Shown: positions 18,410 through 27,327 of the stretch, piece after piece
Layout: every line of letters begins with the position of its first letter
How positions within the stretch are numbered: the first letter of the stretch is position 1
Source of the DNA: Planctomycetota bacterium
GTDB taxonomy: Bacteria; Planctomycetota; Uabimicrobiia; Uabimicrobiales; Uabimicrobiaceae
Length of the DNA stretch: 64,000 bases
Direction: 5' to 3'
Assembly: GCA_029260735.1 (NCBI GenBank)
Contig: JAJDCR010000069.1
Coordinates: 115,817-179,816 of the forward strand
Program-made: the position numbers and the translations under genes
Notes under the pieces: model-generated
Seen by the model: only the letters and a program-made list of their open reading frames with translations
Databases searched by the model: none
Told to the model about the DNA's origin: nothing

Positions 18410-19108
18410 ATGAATTCATATAATCATGCTGTACCTGTTTCTCATTCCGATGTTAATGAGCGAGCTCTTTTTATCCAAAAGACTTACATGAATTTGGCCG
18501 GAGCCATTTTAGCTTTCATTGCTGTGGAAGCTATTCTTTTGAAAATGCCTTTTGCCCAAAGTATGGCTCAGCGAATGATGGAGTCTTGGCTACTTGTTTT
18601 GATTGGCTTTATGGCTGTGTCTTGGATTGCTGAAAGCTGGGCTTTAAAAGGAGGCGCTAGTCTTCAAAAACAGTATATTGGATTAGGTATATACATTGTT
18701 GCTCAAGCAATCATTTTTATGCCTATCCTTTACATCGCAGCTCATTACTCTGCTCCTGATGTCATTCCCGCTGCGGCGATTACTACTTTTGCTCTTTTTG
18801 GAGGGCTGACTTTTGTTGCTCTCACCTCCAAGCGTGATTTCTCCTTTTTGGGAGGAATTCTTAAAATTGCAAGTTTAGTTGCTATGTGTATGATTTTTGC
18901 CCACTTGCTTTTTGGTATTAGTCTTGGTGGGACTATCTTTGCAGGAGCTATGGTCATTTTCTGTGCAGGTTGTATTTTGTATGACACTTCCAGAATCATG
19001 CACCACTACCGCACAGATCAATACGTTTCTGCGGCTTTAAGTCTTTTTGCTTCAGTTGCTTTAATGTTCTGGTACATTCTGCAGCTCTTCATGTCTAGCA
19101 GTGATTAA
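18410..19108 (+). CDS. Bax inhibitor-1/YccA family membrane protein
   Basis: The 232-aa product has about seven membrane segments from residue 28 onward and the family features: an N-terminal ALFIQKTYMNLAGA, an internal FGGLTFVAL and a final MFWYILQLF segment. Bacterial members (YccA, YetJ) act in membrane-protein quality control or pH-dependent calcium leak. I chose ATG 18410 because AGGAG at 18395-18399 is correctly spaced; ATG 18401 is too close and TTG 18389 overlaps the ribosome-binding site. It looks monocistronic, being followed by a hairpin at 19178-19215. The 221-bp upstream gap is AT-rich without a convincing promoter. Confidence 0.9.
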   Translation: MNSYNHAVPVSHSDVNERALFIQKTYMNLAGAILAFIAVEAILLKMPFAQSMAQRMMESWLLVLIGFMAVSWIAESWALKGGASLQKQYIGLGIYIVAQAIIFMPILYIAAHYSAPDVIPAAAITTFALFGGLTFVALTSKRDFSFLGGILKIASLVAMCMIFAHLLFGISLGGTIFAGAMVIFCAGCILYDTSRIMHHYRTDQYVSAALSLFASVALMFWYILQLFMSSSD

Positions 19109-19177
19109 TCTTTAATGATTAATATTTAGCATGAAAGTTTACTTTTTTAAGTACTAAGTAATCAGATTTTGTCTTTA

Positions 19178-19215
19178 GGCGATGCTCGTAATAGAAATTA
19201 TTCATGAGCATCGCC
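19178..19215 (+). terminator. Putative terminator after the Bax-inhibitor gene
   Basis: A perfect 10-bp stem (GGCGATGCTC with its complement) encloses an 18-base loop and is followed by TTAATTTT. The large loop and interrupted T-run make it a moderate intrinsic terminator. It ends 22 bases before the DUF1015 start. Confidence 0.5.
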
Positions 19216-19237
19216 TTAATTTTAGGAATTTTTGAGT

Positions 19238-20476
19238 ATGGTTTCGATTGTCCCTTTTTGCGCCTTTCGCCCTCGTGCTGACTTAGCAGAGGAAGTTTCT
19301 TCTGTCCCTTATGATGTAGTTGATTCAGAAGAAGCTCGACAAATGGTCGAAGGTAATCCTTATAGTTTTCTTCATGTTGTTAAACCGGAAGTGGATTTAG
19401 ATCCTGAAGTGAATATCTATGACCCTAGTGTTTATGCTAAAGGGGCTGAAAATTTGGCCCGTATGGTAAAAGAGGGGACATTACTTCGAGAAGCAACACC
19501 TTCTTTTTACGTCTACCGTCTGAAAATGGGAGAGCATAGTCAAATTGGCTTAGTAGCAGGAGCTTCCGTTGATGACTACGAAAACGATGCCATTAAAAAG
19601 CACGAACATACTCGGGAAGATAAAGAAATTGATCGCACCAAACACATCGATGCTCTTAATGCTAATACCGGCCCGGTCTTCCTTACTTATTACCAAGAAG
19701 ATACTATTGACGAAATAATTGATCAAGTGGTGAAAAATGTCCCGGTTTATGATTTTTGTGCCGATAAGGTTCAACACACTCTGTGGGTTGTTTCTGAAGA
19801 AGTGGTGGTTCAAAAACTGCAAAATTCTTTTGCCCAAATAAAATCTCTTTATGTGGCAGACGGACATCATCGATCTGCTTCGGCAACTCGGGTACGTAAA
19901 GAGCGGCAAGACGCGAACCCTCTGCACACGGGAGAGGAACCATATAACTACTTTCTAACAGTAATTTTCCCTCACAATCAAATGCATATTCTCGCTTACA
20001 ACCGTGCTGTTCTAGACCTCAACGGCTTAAGTAAAGAAGAGTTTTTAGCAAAAGTTTCCGAAAAATTTACTATTGAGGAAATGACTACTCCTGAACCCAG
20101 CGAAAAACATTCTTTTGGTATGTACTTGGAAGGAAAGTGGTGTCAACTTCGTGCTAAGCCCGAAATTATTAAAAAAAATGATCCTGTTTGTGGCTTAGAT
20201 GTCTACATTTTGCAGGAATATCTTTTAGCCCCAATATTGGGAATTGGAAACCCCCGCAAAGATAATCGAATAAAATTTGTCGGAGGAATTCGAGGGTCGA
20301 GATATTTAGAAAAACAAGTAGATGAAAAAAAGGCGGCTGTTTCCTTCTCTCTCTACCCAGTCCAAATCGAATCATTGATGGCAATTGCAGATGCTGGAGA
20401 AGTTATGCCTCCTAAATCAACCTGGTTTGAGCCTAAGCTTCGCTCGGGCCTAGTAGTTCGATCCTTGGTTTCTTGA
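19238..20476 (+). CDS. DUF1015 family protein
   Basis: The 412-aa product matches DUF1015 along its length: PFCAFRPR at the start, a central HEHTREDKEIDRTKHIDA, YVADGHHRSASA, and a C-terminal MPPKSTWFEPKLRSGL. The DGHHRSA segment recalls the ParB-like nuclease/sulfiredoxin fold, and a nucleotide-dependent reaction is plausible, but I do not assign one. ATG 19238 is preferred to the in-frame TTG 19232 because AGGAATT lies at a suitable distance. The M48 protease gene begins 15 bases after its stop, suggesting cotranscription. Confidence 0.88.
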   Translation: MVSIVPFCAFRPRADLAEEVSSVPYDVVDSEEARQMVEGNPYSFLHVVKPEVDLDPEVNIYDPSVYAKGAENLARMVKEGTLLREATPSFYVYRLKMGEHSQIGLVAGASVDDYENDAIKKHEHTREDKEIDRTKHIDALNANTGPVFLTYYQEDTIDEIIDQVVKNVPVYDFCADKVQHTLWVVSEEVVVQKLQNSFAQIKSLYVADGHHRSASATRVRKERQDANPLHTGEEPYNYFLTVIFPHNQMHILAYNRAVLDLNGLSKEEFLAKVSEKFTIEEMTTPEPSEKHSFGMYLEGKWCQLRAKPEIIKKNDPVCGLDVYILQEYLLAPILGIGNPRKDNRIKFVGGIRGSRYLEKQVDEKKAAVSFSLYPVQIESLMAIADAGEVMPPKSTWFEPKLRSGLVVRSLVS

Positions 20477-20491
20477 GGTAAATAAAACACG

Positions 20492-21616
20492 GTGAAAGAA
20501 TCTTGGAATGCCATAGCGCTTCATCCTTCTTTTCCTGAGGGAAAATTGGGTTGTCAAATCAAATTGGAAGAAGGCAAGCTTTTGGGAAGCTTTGCCCAAG
20601 GAGAGTCTTTTTCTTTAGACTTGGAGGATTTATCTGTTTCTTTAGAGGGAGAAACGAGTAATCTTTTGTACTTGAGATCCCTTTCCCAAGAAGACTTTCC
20701 CACTCTTACAGTGAGAGATCGCTCTATTTTACAAACTCTCAAAAACTCAGGAGTTAATAATCTGCATGATAGCTCCATCTCTACTAAAAAACCCTGGAGT
20801 TGGAAAACTTGGTCTACTTGGGGATTAACTTTTTTTAGTATATTTCTTTGTGGTCTAATCGCTTGCTATTATCTTTATGGAACGGATTTTGCTATTCGCA
20901 ATGTTGAGTGGCAAACAGATGTAAAAATAGGGGACGAACTCCTCCGTAATCCTCCGATCAAAAGCCTACCTTTTTGGAAACATAAAAGAAACGAGAATTC
21001 TCTTATAAGAGAGAGTCTTGCTCTTATCCTTCAGCGCTTAAGAGAAGGAGAAGTTCAAAGTAATTATGACTTTTCTCTGGAGATTATCAGTAAAAAAGAA
21101 GCTTTAGTCACGACTCTTCCTAATGGAAAAATCTTTATTACCGATGGTCTTCTCCAAAAACTAAAAAACTCCCAGGAACTTTCTGCATTGCTTGCCCATG
21201 AAATGAGCCACGTTTTAAGACGTCACATTCTGAAGACCCTTATGCAAAAAGCGGATCATAGTGTAACTATCCAAGCAATTTTGGGCAACTCGGCGGCTCT
21301 CCAAGAACATCTTCTCGAAAAAAGTAAAGAAAGTAAAGGGTTGAAGTATAGTAGAGACATGGAATACGAAGCCGACTACTATGCTTTTCTCATGCTTTAC
21401 AATGCTGGAATTCCTCCCCAAAGCTTAATCAATTTTTTTCAGCGTTGGAATAAAGAGTACTCAGAACAAGTTTACGAACATTTTGCTGTCTACCCTATTA
21501 GCTCAGCTAGAATTCAAAACCTAGAGAAATTTATCAACACAACCTCCCATTTTCAAGCTAAACCCCTTGATGTAAATTGGGATGAAGTCTTGAATGCTTT
21601 GAATGCAGAAGAGTAG
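20492..21616 (+). CDS. Membrane-anchored M48 family metalloprotease
   Basis: The 374-aa product starts at GTG with GAGG 12 bases upstream. A polar N-terminal region of about 100 residues is followed by one membrane segment (about 110-129), and the protease domain lies beyond it. The zinc site is clear: HEMSH with His236, Glu237 and His240, and the third ligand Glu293 in EYEADYYAF. The architecture matches M48 Ste24/HtpX/LoiP relatives with the catalytic domain outside the cytoplasm if the anchor is type II. The N-terminal domain is not recognised. A role in envelope protein turnover is likely. Confidence 0.85.
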   Translation: MKESWNAIALHPSFPEGKLGCQIKLEEGKLLGSFAQGESFSLDLEDLSVSLEGETSNLLYLRSLSQEDFPTLTVRDRSILQTLKNSGVNNLHDSSISTKKPWSWKTWSTWGLTFFSIFLCGLIACYYLYGTDFAIRNVEWQTDVKIGDELLRNPPIKSLPFWKHKRNENSLIRESLALILQRLREGEVQSNYDFSLEIISKKEALVTTLPNGKIFITDGLLQKLKNSQELSALLAHEMSHVLRRHILKTLMQKADHSVTIQAILGNSAALQEHLLEKSKESKGLKYSRDMEYEADYYAFLMLYNAGIPPQSLINFFQRWNKEYSEQVYEHFAVYPISSARIQNLEKFINTTSHFQAKPLDVNWDEVLNALNAEE

Positions 21617-21659
21617 CTTTCCTAAAACAAGCCTAAATTAAAAAATTTTAGAAAAAAAT

Positions 21660-21688
21660 TTGACATCATTTTATCTCCGCGACAATAT
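21660..21688 (+). promoter_or_regulatory. Sigma70-like promoter P1 before the orphan secreted gene
   Basis: TTGACA at 21660-21665 and CAATAT at 21683-21688 are separated by 17 bases. It is the upstream member of a tandem pair. Confidence 0.5.
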
Positions 21689-21698
21689 TCAAATGGAG

Positions 21699-21727
21699 TT
21701 GATTTTTTCCTAGGTTTTCCCTATAAT
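21699..21727 (+). promoter_or_regulatory. Sigma70-like promoter P2 before the orphan secreted gene
   Basis: TTGATT and a perfect TATAAT are separated by 17 bases. The predicted transcript would start near 21734 and contain the small hairpin at 21748-21767 (6-bp stem AGGGCG/CGCCCT) just upstream of the GGGAGG ribosome-binding site at 21775-21780. Confidence 0.6.
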
Positions 21728-21785
21728 ATTTCTTTTCAGATTTTTCTAGGGCGCAAGTCTACGCCCTAATATCAGGGAGGTTATT

Positions 21786-22880
21786 ATGAGAATAAATACA
21801 ATCGCTTTACTTATGCTAGGAATACTGAGTGGGAGTGGCGTATTAGCTGAGTTACCCGTACTTCACTTTAATGGAAAAGTGATAGCAGAAGAAGAAGTTC
21901 AGCAAGAGCTTTGCGGAGCTTACGGGGGATATGTTTCTTACCAAGAAGATGAATCTCTACCCAGCGAAATGCTAAACCTTTATAGCAAAGAAAACGATTT
22001 TTCACTTTGTCTTTACCACGATGAGAGAAGTGTCCAAGAAGCCCCTTTTTCTTTAAACAATTCTCGTTTGCTTGAGACTTTGCTTTTCCAAGGTTACTGG
22101 ATTAAAGCCTATGGTTGGGTTTTAGGGGAAGAGAATAAGCCTTTGCGAGGTCTTCTCTATACTTTGGTCGGATATAATCATTACAAGCAAGTTTTCCATG
22201 CTAGAGTCAATGGACAAGAAGTGGAGCTTTCTTACAAAGATGCAAAGGCTAATTTGCGTTTTGCTAGTTTAGTCGGAGGAAAAGATGCTCATCGCTGGCA
22301 TTTTACCCAAGTTGAGAATGATTTTTTTACGAATGCTCATCTTGTTCATGCGAATGGTTTAGAACAGGCTTTGAGTAAAGTATCTGCAAAAAAGGGAGTA
22401 TCTCTCCGTGAGCTATCAGAAACCCAATGGATGCTCAATGTCCTACCTGAAAAAGTAGATCATCGTAATGAAAAACGAATTCAAATTCCTTTTCGGATGG
22501 AAATCAAAAAGAAAAAGCTGAAATCTAGTGGATGTGGTGGCTTTATTTGGTGGCCTGTAGGGGCTAAAACATGGCACACCTTCCGTTGGGATGAAGAAAA
22601 GTATGGAACTTTCCTTTACTTTGACCCGACCAAACCAGTGGATTACCCAGATGGAAAATCTAGAAATTACGTTCATAACAAACATTGGAGCTGCCATCCT
22701 TGCGGAAAATCTACCATGGTTCCCGGAGTATGGATCCGTCATAAATATGACGGCAATCTTTTAGAGGTTCGTATTGTCAAAAGGTCTACTTGCAATATAG
22801 GAACCGCTCATTGGGACGAATACGGAAATGCCACTGGGGTTGTCACGGGAATTATCAATTGCTGGGTTTTGACCCGCTAG
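21786..22880 (+). CDS. Orphan secreted protein with cysteine-rich C terminus
   Basis: I do not recognise a family. The 364-aa product has a signal peptide (about 1-21, ending GVLA). The middle is mixed alpha/beta with few motifs. The last 130 residues are rich in Trp, His, Gly and Cys: SSGCGGFIWW, HWSCHPCGKST, RSTCNIGTAHWDEYG and IINCWVLTR. Five cysteines in this section suggest disulfides or metal binding outside the cytoplasm. It is preceded by two tandem promoters and a strong ribosome-binding site (GGGAGG), hinting at high expression, and followed directly by a 31-bp perfect palindrome. It seems monocistronic. Confidence 0.75.
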   Translation: MRINTIALLMLGILSGSGVLAELPVLHFNGKVIAEEEVQQELCGAYGGYVSYQEDESLPSEMLNLYSKENDFSLCLYHDERSVQEAPFSLNNSRLLETLLFQGYWIKAYGWVLGEENKPLRGLLYTLVGYNHYKQVFHARVNGQEVELSYKDAKANLRFASLVGGKDAHRWHFTQVENDFFTNAHLVHANGLEQALSKVSAKKGVSLRELSETQWMLNVLPEKVDHRNEKRIQIPFRMEIKKKKLKSSGCGGFIWWPVGAKTWHTFRWDEEKYGTFLYFDPTKPVDYPDGKSRNYVHNKHWSCHPCGKSTMVPGVWIRHKYDGNLLEVRIVKRSTCNIGTAHWDEYGNATGVVTGIINCWVLTR

Positions 22881-22945
22881 TTTTTTTCTCTTTGTAGCAT
22901 AGTTTTAAAGCCAAGCTTTAAAACTATGCTACAAAGAGAAAAAAA
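22881..22945. terminator. Perfect 31-bp palindrome acting as bidirectional terminator
   Basis: Arms 22881-22911 and 22915-22945 are perfectly complementary around a 3-base loop. The outer ends are a run of seven T and seven A, so an intrinsic terminator can form on both strands. It fills the space between the stop of the plus-strand secreted gene and the stop of the minus-strand kinase. Its core is related to the palindrome at 45568-45627, so it also belongs to a repeat family. Confidence 0.8.
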
Positions 22946-22949
22946 CCCT

Positions 22950-25900
22950 CTATTTACTATCCCAAATTTTCAAGGTCTGGTCTTTACTACCGGAAGCAAT
23001 TTGACGGCCATTGGGGCTAACAGCCAAAGCCCGAATCCAACCGGCGTGTTTTTCCAAAGACAAAAGAGCTCGGTTAACCACGCGAACTCCACTTTCCTTT
23101 TTCCCCTTAGCTTCTGTATCCCAAATTTTGATACTTTTATCACGTCCAGCCGAAACAATTCTTTTCCCTCCTGATAAAAAGTAACATTGGTAGACAATAT
23201 CAAGATGTCCTTGAAAAACCGCGATGAGTTTTTTACTTTCCAGATCCCACATTTTAATCATGCTATCATCTCCTGTGGCAATGATTCTTTTCCCCTCGGG
23301 ACTAAAGTCACAACCAAGAAGATCCAGGTGATCTGGTCCATAGTCACGGTTTTTTAAGACCATAATAGGAAGACGAGGTTCATTTGGAAGATTAGAAGGA
23401 GAAGAAGGTAGACGAGCATCCCATATTTTTACATTATTCTCTCCTTCTGAAACTCCTGCGATCATTTTCCCGTCAGGACTAAAAACAAGCTTACGAATAT
23501 TAGGACGAAAACCTTGAAAGGCGAGGAGAGCTTTTCTTTTTCCTTTTTCGTTGTTTTTTTCTCGGGCATCCCAGATATAAAAAACATCTTTGTTTCCTGA
23601 GCCTGCAACAAGGTTTCCATCGGGACTATAAACGCAAGTGTAAGCATAGGAAAAATTTCCTAAATCAAGAGAGAATAGAGGCTTTTGTTTTGTTTTTTCA
23701 AATACGGCAATGGAAGGAGGAGTTTTTACTGCTAAAACAAACTTTTGCCCATCAGGACTCAAGCTACAACTGCGGACGAAAGCGCTAGATGTATATGGCT
23801 GAGAAGAAATTAACTGATAGCTTCGGCTATCCCAGAGTTCCACTTTTGGAGAGTCGCGGCGAAGAGATGCAATCGTTTTTCCATCTGGACTAAAAGTGGT
23901 ATAGATGATCTCCTTTCCTTGGTCGGGAGAAGAAAAAGGTTTAGGAGGTGTTTTTACATCCCACAGTTTAATTTTAGTATCGGCGCTGGCTGATACTATA
24001 ACGCGATTTTGATCGACAAAAGTACATGCTTTTACCCCAGCTAAATGTCCACTGAATTTTTTCAAGATGCGTGCACTTTGAGTTTCCCACAAAATGACTA
24101 AGTTATCATCACTCCCTGAAACAATCTGTTTGCCATCAGAAGAAAAACAAGAACTTGAAACGGCATCACTGTGCCCTAGATATACTTTTTCTTTACTCCC
24201 GTCTTGAGAATTCCAGAGAATTAATGTTTTATCATCACTTCCCGAAAGAATATATTTCCCATCAGGGCTATAGGAGCAACTATTCACCATAGAGCGATGA
24301 CCTGTTAATTCAGCTTCCGGATTTTGTCTAGAAATATCCCAAACTTGAATTCTAAAATCTCCCCCGCCTGTGATAATTTTTTTGCCATCAGGAGAAAAAT
24401 CACAACAGAGAACATCATTTTCTAAAGCCTTTTTATTATCTGCTACTGTCACTTGAACTTTTGCGTGAGCATTCCACTCTTGTATAATACGGCGTTTTTG
24501 AATATCCCACAATACAAGAGTACTTCCTTGCTCTGAGGGAGATTGGTCAGCTCCTCGGTAGCCGCATAAAACTTTTTTTCCATCGGGACTAAAAACGCAA
24601 TGAGTGCCCATGTTAGAGTGAGAAAGTGTGCAAATCTTTTCTTGGCTTTGTAGGTTCCAGATCGTAAGTTCTCCATCGTCTTTTAGAGCAGCAAGTTTTT
24701 TGCTATCAGGAGAGAAAGCGCAGCAGTAGTCTCTGTCACTTCCTTTTGCATCAGTAGTAGAAGAGCTAAGAACCACTTTCGTTCCTGAGAATTGATCCCA
24801 AAGGTGTATATTTTTTGACAAGATAGTTGTCGCGGCAAGATAGCGTCCATCAGGGCTAGAGACACAAGTCCCCATGTCCTCGTTACAAGACAAAGTTTGA
24901 AAGTTATCATCAAGTAAGTGATTAAGCCATTTCCATTCCCACCCTCGTTTTTCTTCCGGGCAGTAGTCATGGTAAAGAAGGTCGGTCGCCTTGCGTATTT
25001 TTTTTTCCTGGCAGTACCTTTGGGCGAGAGTGAGGTTCATAGAGTAAAGAACTTCCTGGGCTAAATCCCTTTCTTCGATGGCTTCTTTTTGGGCTTTTTG
25101 GGCCTTTTCTTTCTCTTTTTGGGCTTTCTCTTTCTCTTGCTCGACAATTTCATTCGCTTTTTCTAGAGCCGAGTTTTTTCCTGCTAAAGTTTGGTTTGCT
25201 CTCATCTGAAGAATGATAATGGTGGCAACACTGAGAACCACTAGGAAAAAAGAAAGTAGAGAAACAAAGACAGCCGTTTTATTGCGCATACCCCATTTTT
25301 GGAGAATGGTCCACCTGGTGGATTGTTTTGCCGAGATAGGCCGATTTTCGATAAAATTTTCTAAATCTTTAGCTAAAGCTTGTGCATCTTTATAACGAGC
25401 AGAGGGTTTTTTTTCTAAGCACTTTAAACAAATAGCCTCTAAGTCAATCGGAATGTCAGGTTTTAACATACGCGGAGCAATGGGGTCTTTTTGAGAAAGT
25501 TGGGCCAAGATGTGAAAATGAGAGTCGCCTTCAAAGGGAGGGCGACCAGTTAATAGATCATATAGGCTTGCTCCGAGAGAGTAGATGTCGCTAGCTCCTT
25601 TGACATCTTCTTGGTTGGCTTGCTCTGGAGACATATAAGCAGGAGTTCCTAAGAAATCGCCGTCTTTGGAGAGCTTATGATTTTTATGGATCATCTTAGC
25701 CAAACCAAAATCCATGATTTTAGGAGTTTTTTGTCCTATCATCATAATGTTGGAAGGTTTTATATCTCTGTGAACGATACCATTTTTATGGGCAAGGCTT
25801 AGGGCATCAGCACACTGCATAATAATTTTTGCCGCTTTGCGAGGGGTAACTAATCGTTGTCTGCTCAAAGCGGCAAGAGTGTCTCCTTCAATATACTCCA

Positions 25901-26183
25901 TAGTAAAGTAGGGCTTGGGGGTTTCGCCAACATCATAGACCGCAATAATGTTAGGATGCTGGAGTTGGGCGGTTGCTCGTGCTTCGAGAATAAATCTTTT
26001 GAGTTGTCGAGGAGAGATTCCTTGCCCACCTAGAATTAGCTTCAAAGCGACAGTTCTTTCTAGCTTTGTATCGTAAGCTTTATAAACACAGCCCATTCCT
26101 CCTCTACCTAGTTCGCTGAGTATTTGATAATGACCAAATTGATATTGCTGCTCGGTAGATTTTTCTTGAGACATAAATTTCAT
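22950..26183 (-). CDS. Transmembrane serine/threonine kinase with 14 WD40 repeats
   Basis: The 1077-aa product has an N-terminal kinase (about 20-285) with GRGGMG loop, ALKLI lysine, HRDIKPSN with Asp140, DFGLAKM and YMSPEQ. One membrane segment (about 305-328) and a Lys/Glu-rich coiled coil (about 330-385) follow. The remainder (about 430-1077) holds 14 WD40-type blades recognisable by SPDGK cores and terminal LWD/IWD, enough for two seven-blade propellers. This layout is characteristic of planctomycetes. The propellers would face outside if the single segment spans the membrane. ATG 26183 follows AAGGA closely; ATG 26174 is a possible alternative start. Confidence 0.92.
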   Translation of the reverse strand: MKFMSQEKSTEQQYQFGHYQILSELGRGGMGCVYKAYDTKLERTVALKLILGGQGISPRQLKRFILEARATAQLQHPNIIAVYDVGETPKPYFTMEYIEGDTLAALSRQRLVTPRKAAKIIMQCADALSLAHKNGIVHRDIKPSNIMMIGQKTPKIMDFGLAKMIHKNHKLSKDGDFLGTPAYMSPEQANQEDVKGASDIYSLGASLYDLLTGRPPFEGDSHFHILAQLSQKDPIAPRMLKPDIPIDLEAICLKCLEKKPSARYKDAQALAKDLENFIENRPISAKQSTRWTILQKWGMRNKTAVFVSLLSFFLVVLSVATIIILQMRANQTLAGKNSALEKANEIVEQEKEKAQKEKEKAQKAQKEAIEERDLAQEVLYSMNLTLAQRYCQEKKIRKATDLLYHDYCPEEKRGWEWKWLNHLLDDNFQTLSCNEDMGTCVSSPDGRYLAATTILSKNIHLWDQFSGTKVVLSSSTTDAKGSDRDYCCAFSPDSKKLAALKDDGELTIWNLQSQEKICTLSHSNMGTHCVFSPDGKKVLCGYRGADQSPSEQGSTLVLWDIQKRRIIQEWNAHAKVQVTVADNKKALENDVLCCDFSPDGKKIITGGGDFRIQVWDISRQNPEAELTGHRSMVNSCSYSPDGKYILSGSDDKTLILWNSQDGSKEKVYLGHSDAVSSSCFSSDGKQIVSGSDDNLVILWETQSARILKKFSGHLAGVKACTFVDQNRVIVSASADTKIKLWDVKTPPKPFSSPDQGKEIIYTTFSPDGKTIASLRRDSPKVELWDSRSYQLISSQPYTSSAFVRSCSLSPDGQKFVLAVKTPPSIAVFEKTKQKPLFSLDLGNFSYAYTCVYSPDGNLVAGSGNKDVFYIWDAREKNNEKGKRKALLAFQGFRPNIRKLVFSPDGKMIAGVSEGENNVKIWDARLPSSPSNLPNEPRLPIMVLKNRDYGPDHLDLLGCDFSPEGKRIIATGDDSMIKMWDLESKKLIAVFQGHLDIVYQCYFLSGGKRIVSAGRDKSIKIWDTEAKGKKESGVRVVNRALLSLEKHAGWIRALAVSPNGRQIASGSKDQTLKIWDSK

Positions 26184-26230
26184 TTTCCTTTACGGCTTTT
26201 AATTATATCGAACTAGAGGAGGGGTTGTCG

Positions 26231-26259
26231 GTTATAATATGGATGACGAGTTTTGCCAA
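26231..26259 (-). promoter_or_regulatory. Sigma70-like promoter for the kinase-WD40 gene
   Basis: On the minus strand TTGGCA (26259-26254) and TATAAC (26236-26231) are 17 bases apart, about 50 bases upstream of the start codon. Confidence 0.5.
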
Positions 26260-26284
26260 CCCACTTTTCTAAAGAGGTTTTTTT

Positions 26285-27301
26285 ATGAGTATTGATTATC
26301 GAGTTATTGGCCATCCTGGTCGAGATAACGCCCTTTTTCTTAAAATTATTTCAGGTCATGCTGTTGACCACCTGCTTTTTGATTGTGGCAGTTGTATTGA
26401 TGAACTAAGCTCTTCCGAGATTACTTCGATTGATCATCTTTTCTTATCGCATTTGCATTTGGATCATATTGCTGGCTTTGATACTTTTATGCGACATAAC
26501 TACAATCGCGGAAAAGACGTTCATGTTTGGGGGCCTCAGCATGTGGCTGGGCAAATTCACTGCCGTTTTTTAGGGACGACATGGAATCTAGTCGGGGAAG
26601 AATCCCTCACGTGCTGGCAGTTAAATGAAATATTGCCTCAAAGATTGGATAAATATATTCTTTATTCTCAGGAGTCGTTTCTGAACCGTCATTTTGTCGC
26701 TTCCCCTTCCTTTGACAGAACGATTGACAGAACGATTTTTTCTAATAGTAAATTCCAAGTTTCCGCTTTTTTGATGAACCACCAAATTCCCAGTGTGGCT
26801 TATGTTGTCGAAGAGTGCTCCCGGCAAAATATTGATATGAAAGTTCTTAAAGAATCAGGTTGGAACCCTGGAGCTTGGTTACAAAAAGTGAAAGACAGCA
26901 CTTCCTCAGGAACAGAAAAAATCTCCTTAGGAGAAAAAACCTACTCTCTCGAAGAACTTCGGAAAACACTTCTTACAACTACCCGAGGGCAAAAAATTGC
27001 CTATCTAAGTGATTTTCTTCTCGATAAAAACGCGGAAGAAACTCTCATTTCAGCAGTAAAAAATGCGGATATCCTAGTTTGCGAAAGCCAATATAAACAA
27101 GAAGATCTTGAGTTAGCCAGGAAAAACTACCATATGACGGCTAAACAAGTGGCCCACCTGGCTCAAAAGGCGAACGTGAAGAAGTTAATCCTCTTTCATG
27201 TTTCTCAGCGCTATCCTCACCTTGAGTACGGGAAAATTTTAGAGGAAGCGCAAGAAATTTTTCCGGCGACCAGTTTTCCTGATAACTGGGAATTTATTTG
27301 A
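26285..27301 (+). CDS. RNase Z-like metallo-beta-lactamase fold hydrolase
   Basis: The 338-aa cytoplasmic protein has the metal-binding motif HLHLDH (His56, His58, Asp60, His61) and a late FHVSQRY segment like that of RNase Z and related phosphodiesterases. A TTTRGQKIAYLSDF stretch supplies the conserved Asp. It is longer than the usual RNase Z because of an insert around residues 120-230. The insert includes a 12-bp in-frame tandem duplication giving DRTIDRTIF. The product could process tRNA 3' ends or cleave another phosphodiester; without the exosite being clear I leave the substrate open. It is divergent from the kinase and converges with the helical orphan at 27328. Confidence 0.8.
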   Translation: MSIDYRVIGHPGRDNALFLKIISGHAVDHLLFDCGSCIDELSSSEITSIDHLFLSHLHLDHIAGFDTFMRHNYNRGKDVHVWGPQHVAGQIHCRFLGTTWNLVGEESLTCWQLNEILPQRLDKYILYSQESFLNRHFVASPSFDRTIDRTIFSNSKFQVSAFLMNHQIPSVAYVVEECSRQNIDMKVLKESGWNPGAWLQKVKDSTSSGTEKISLGEKTYSLEELRKTLLTTTRGQKIAYLSDFLLDKNAEETLISAVKNADILVCESQYKQEDLELARKNYHMTAKQVAHLAQKANVKKLILFHVSQRYPHLEYGKILEEAQEIFPATSFPDNWEFI

Positions 27302-27327
27302 AGCGAGGCGATCTTTTTTGATCTTTT

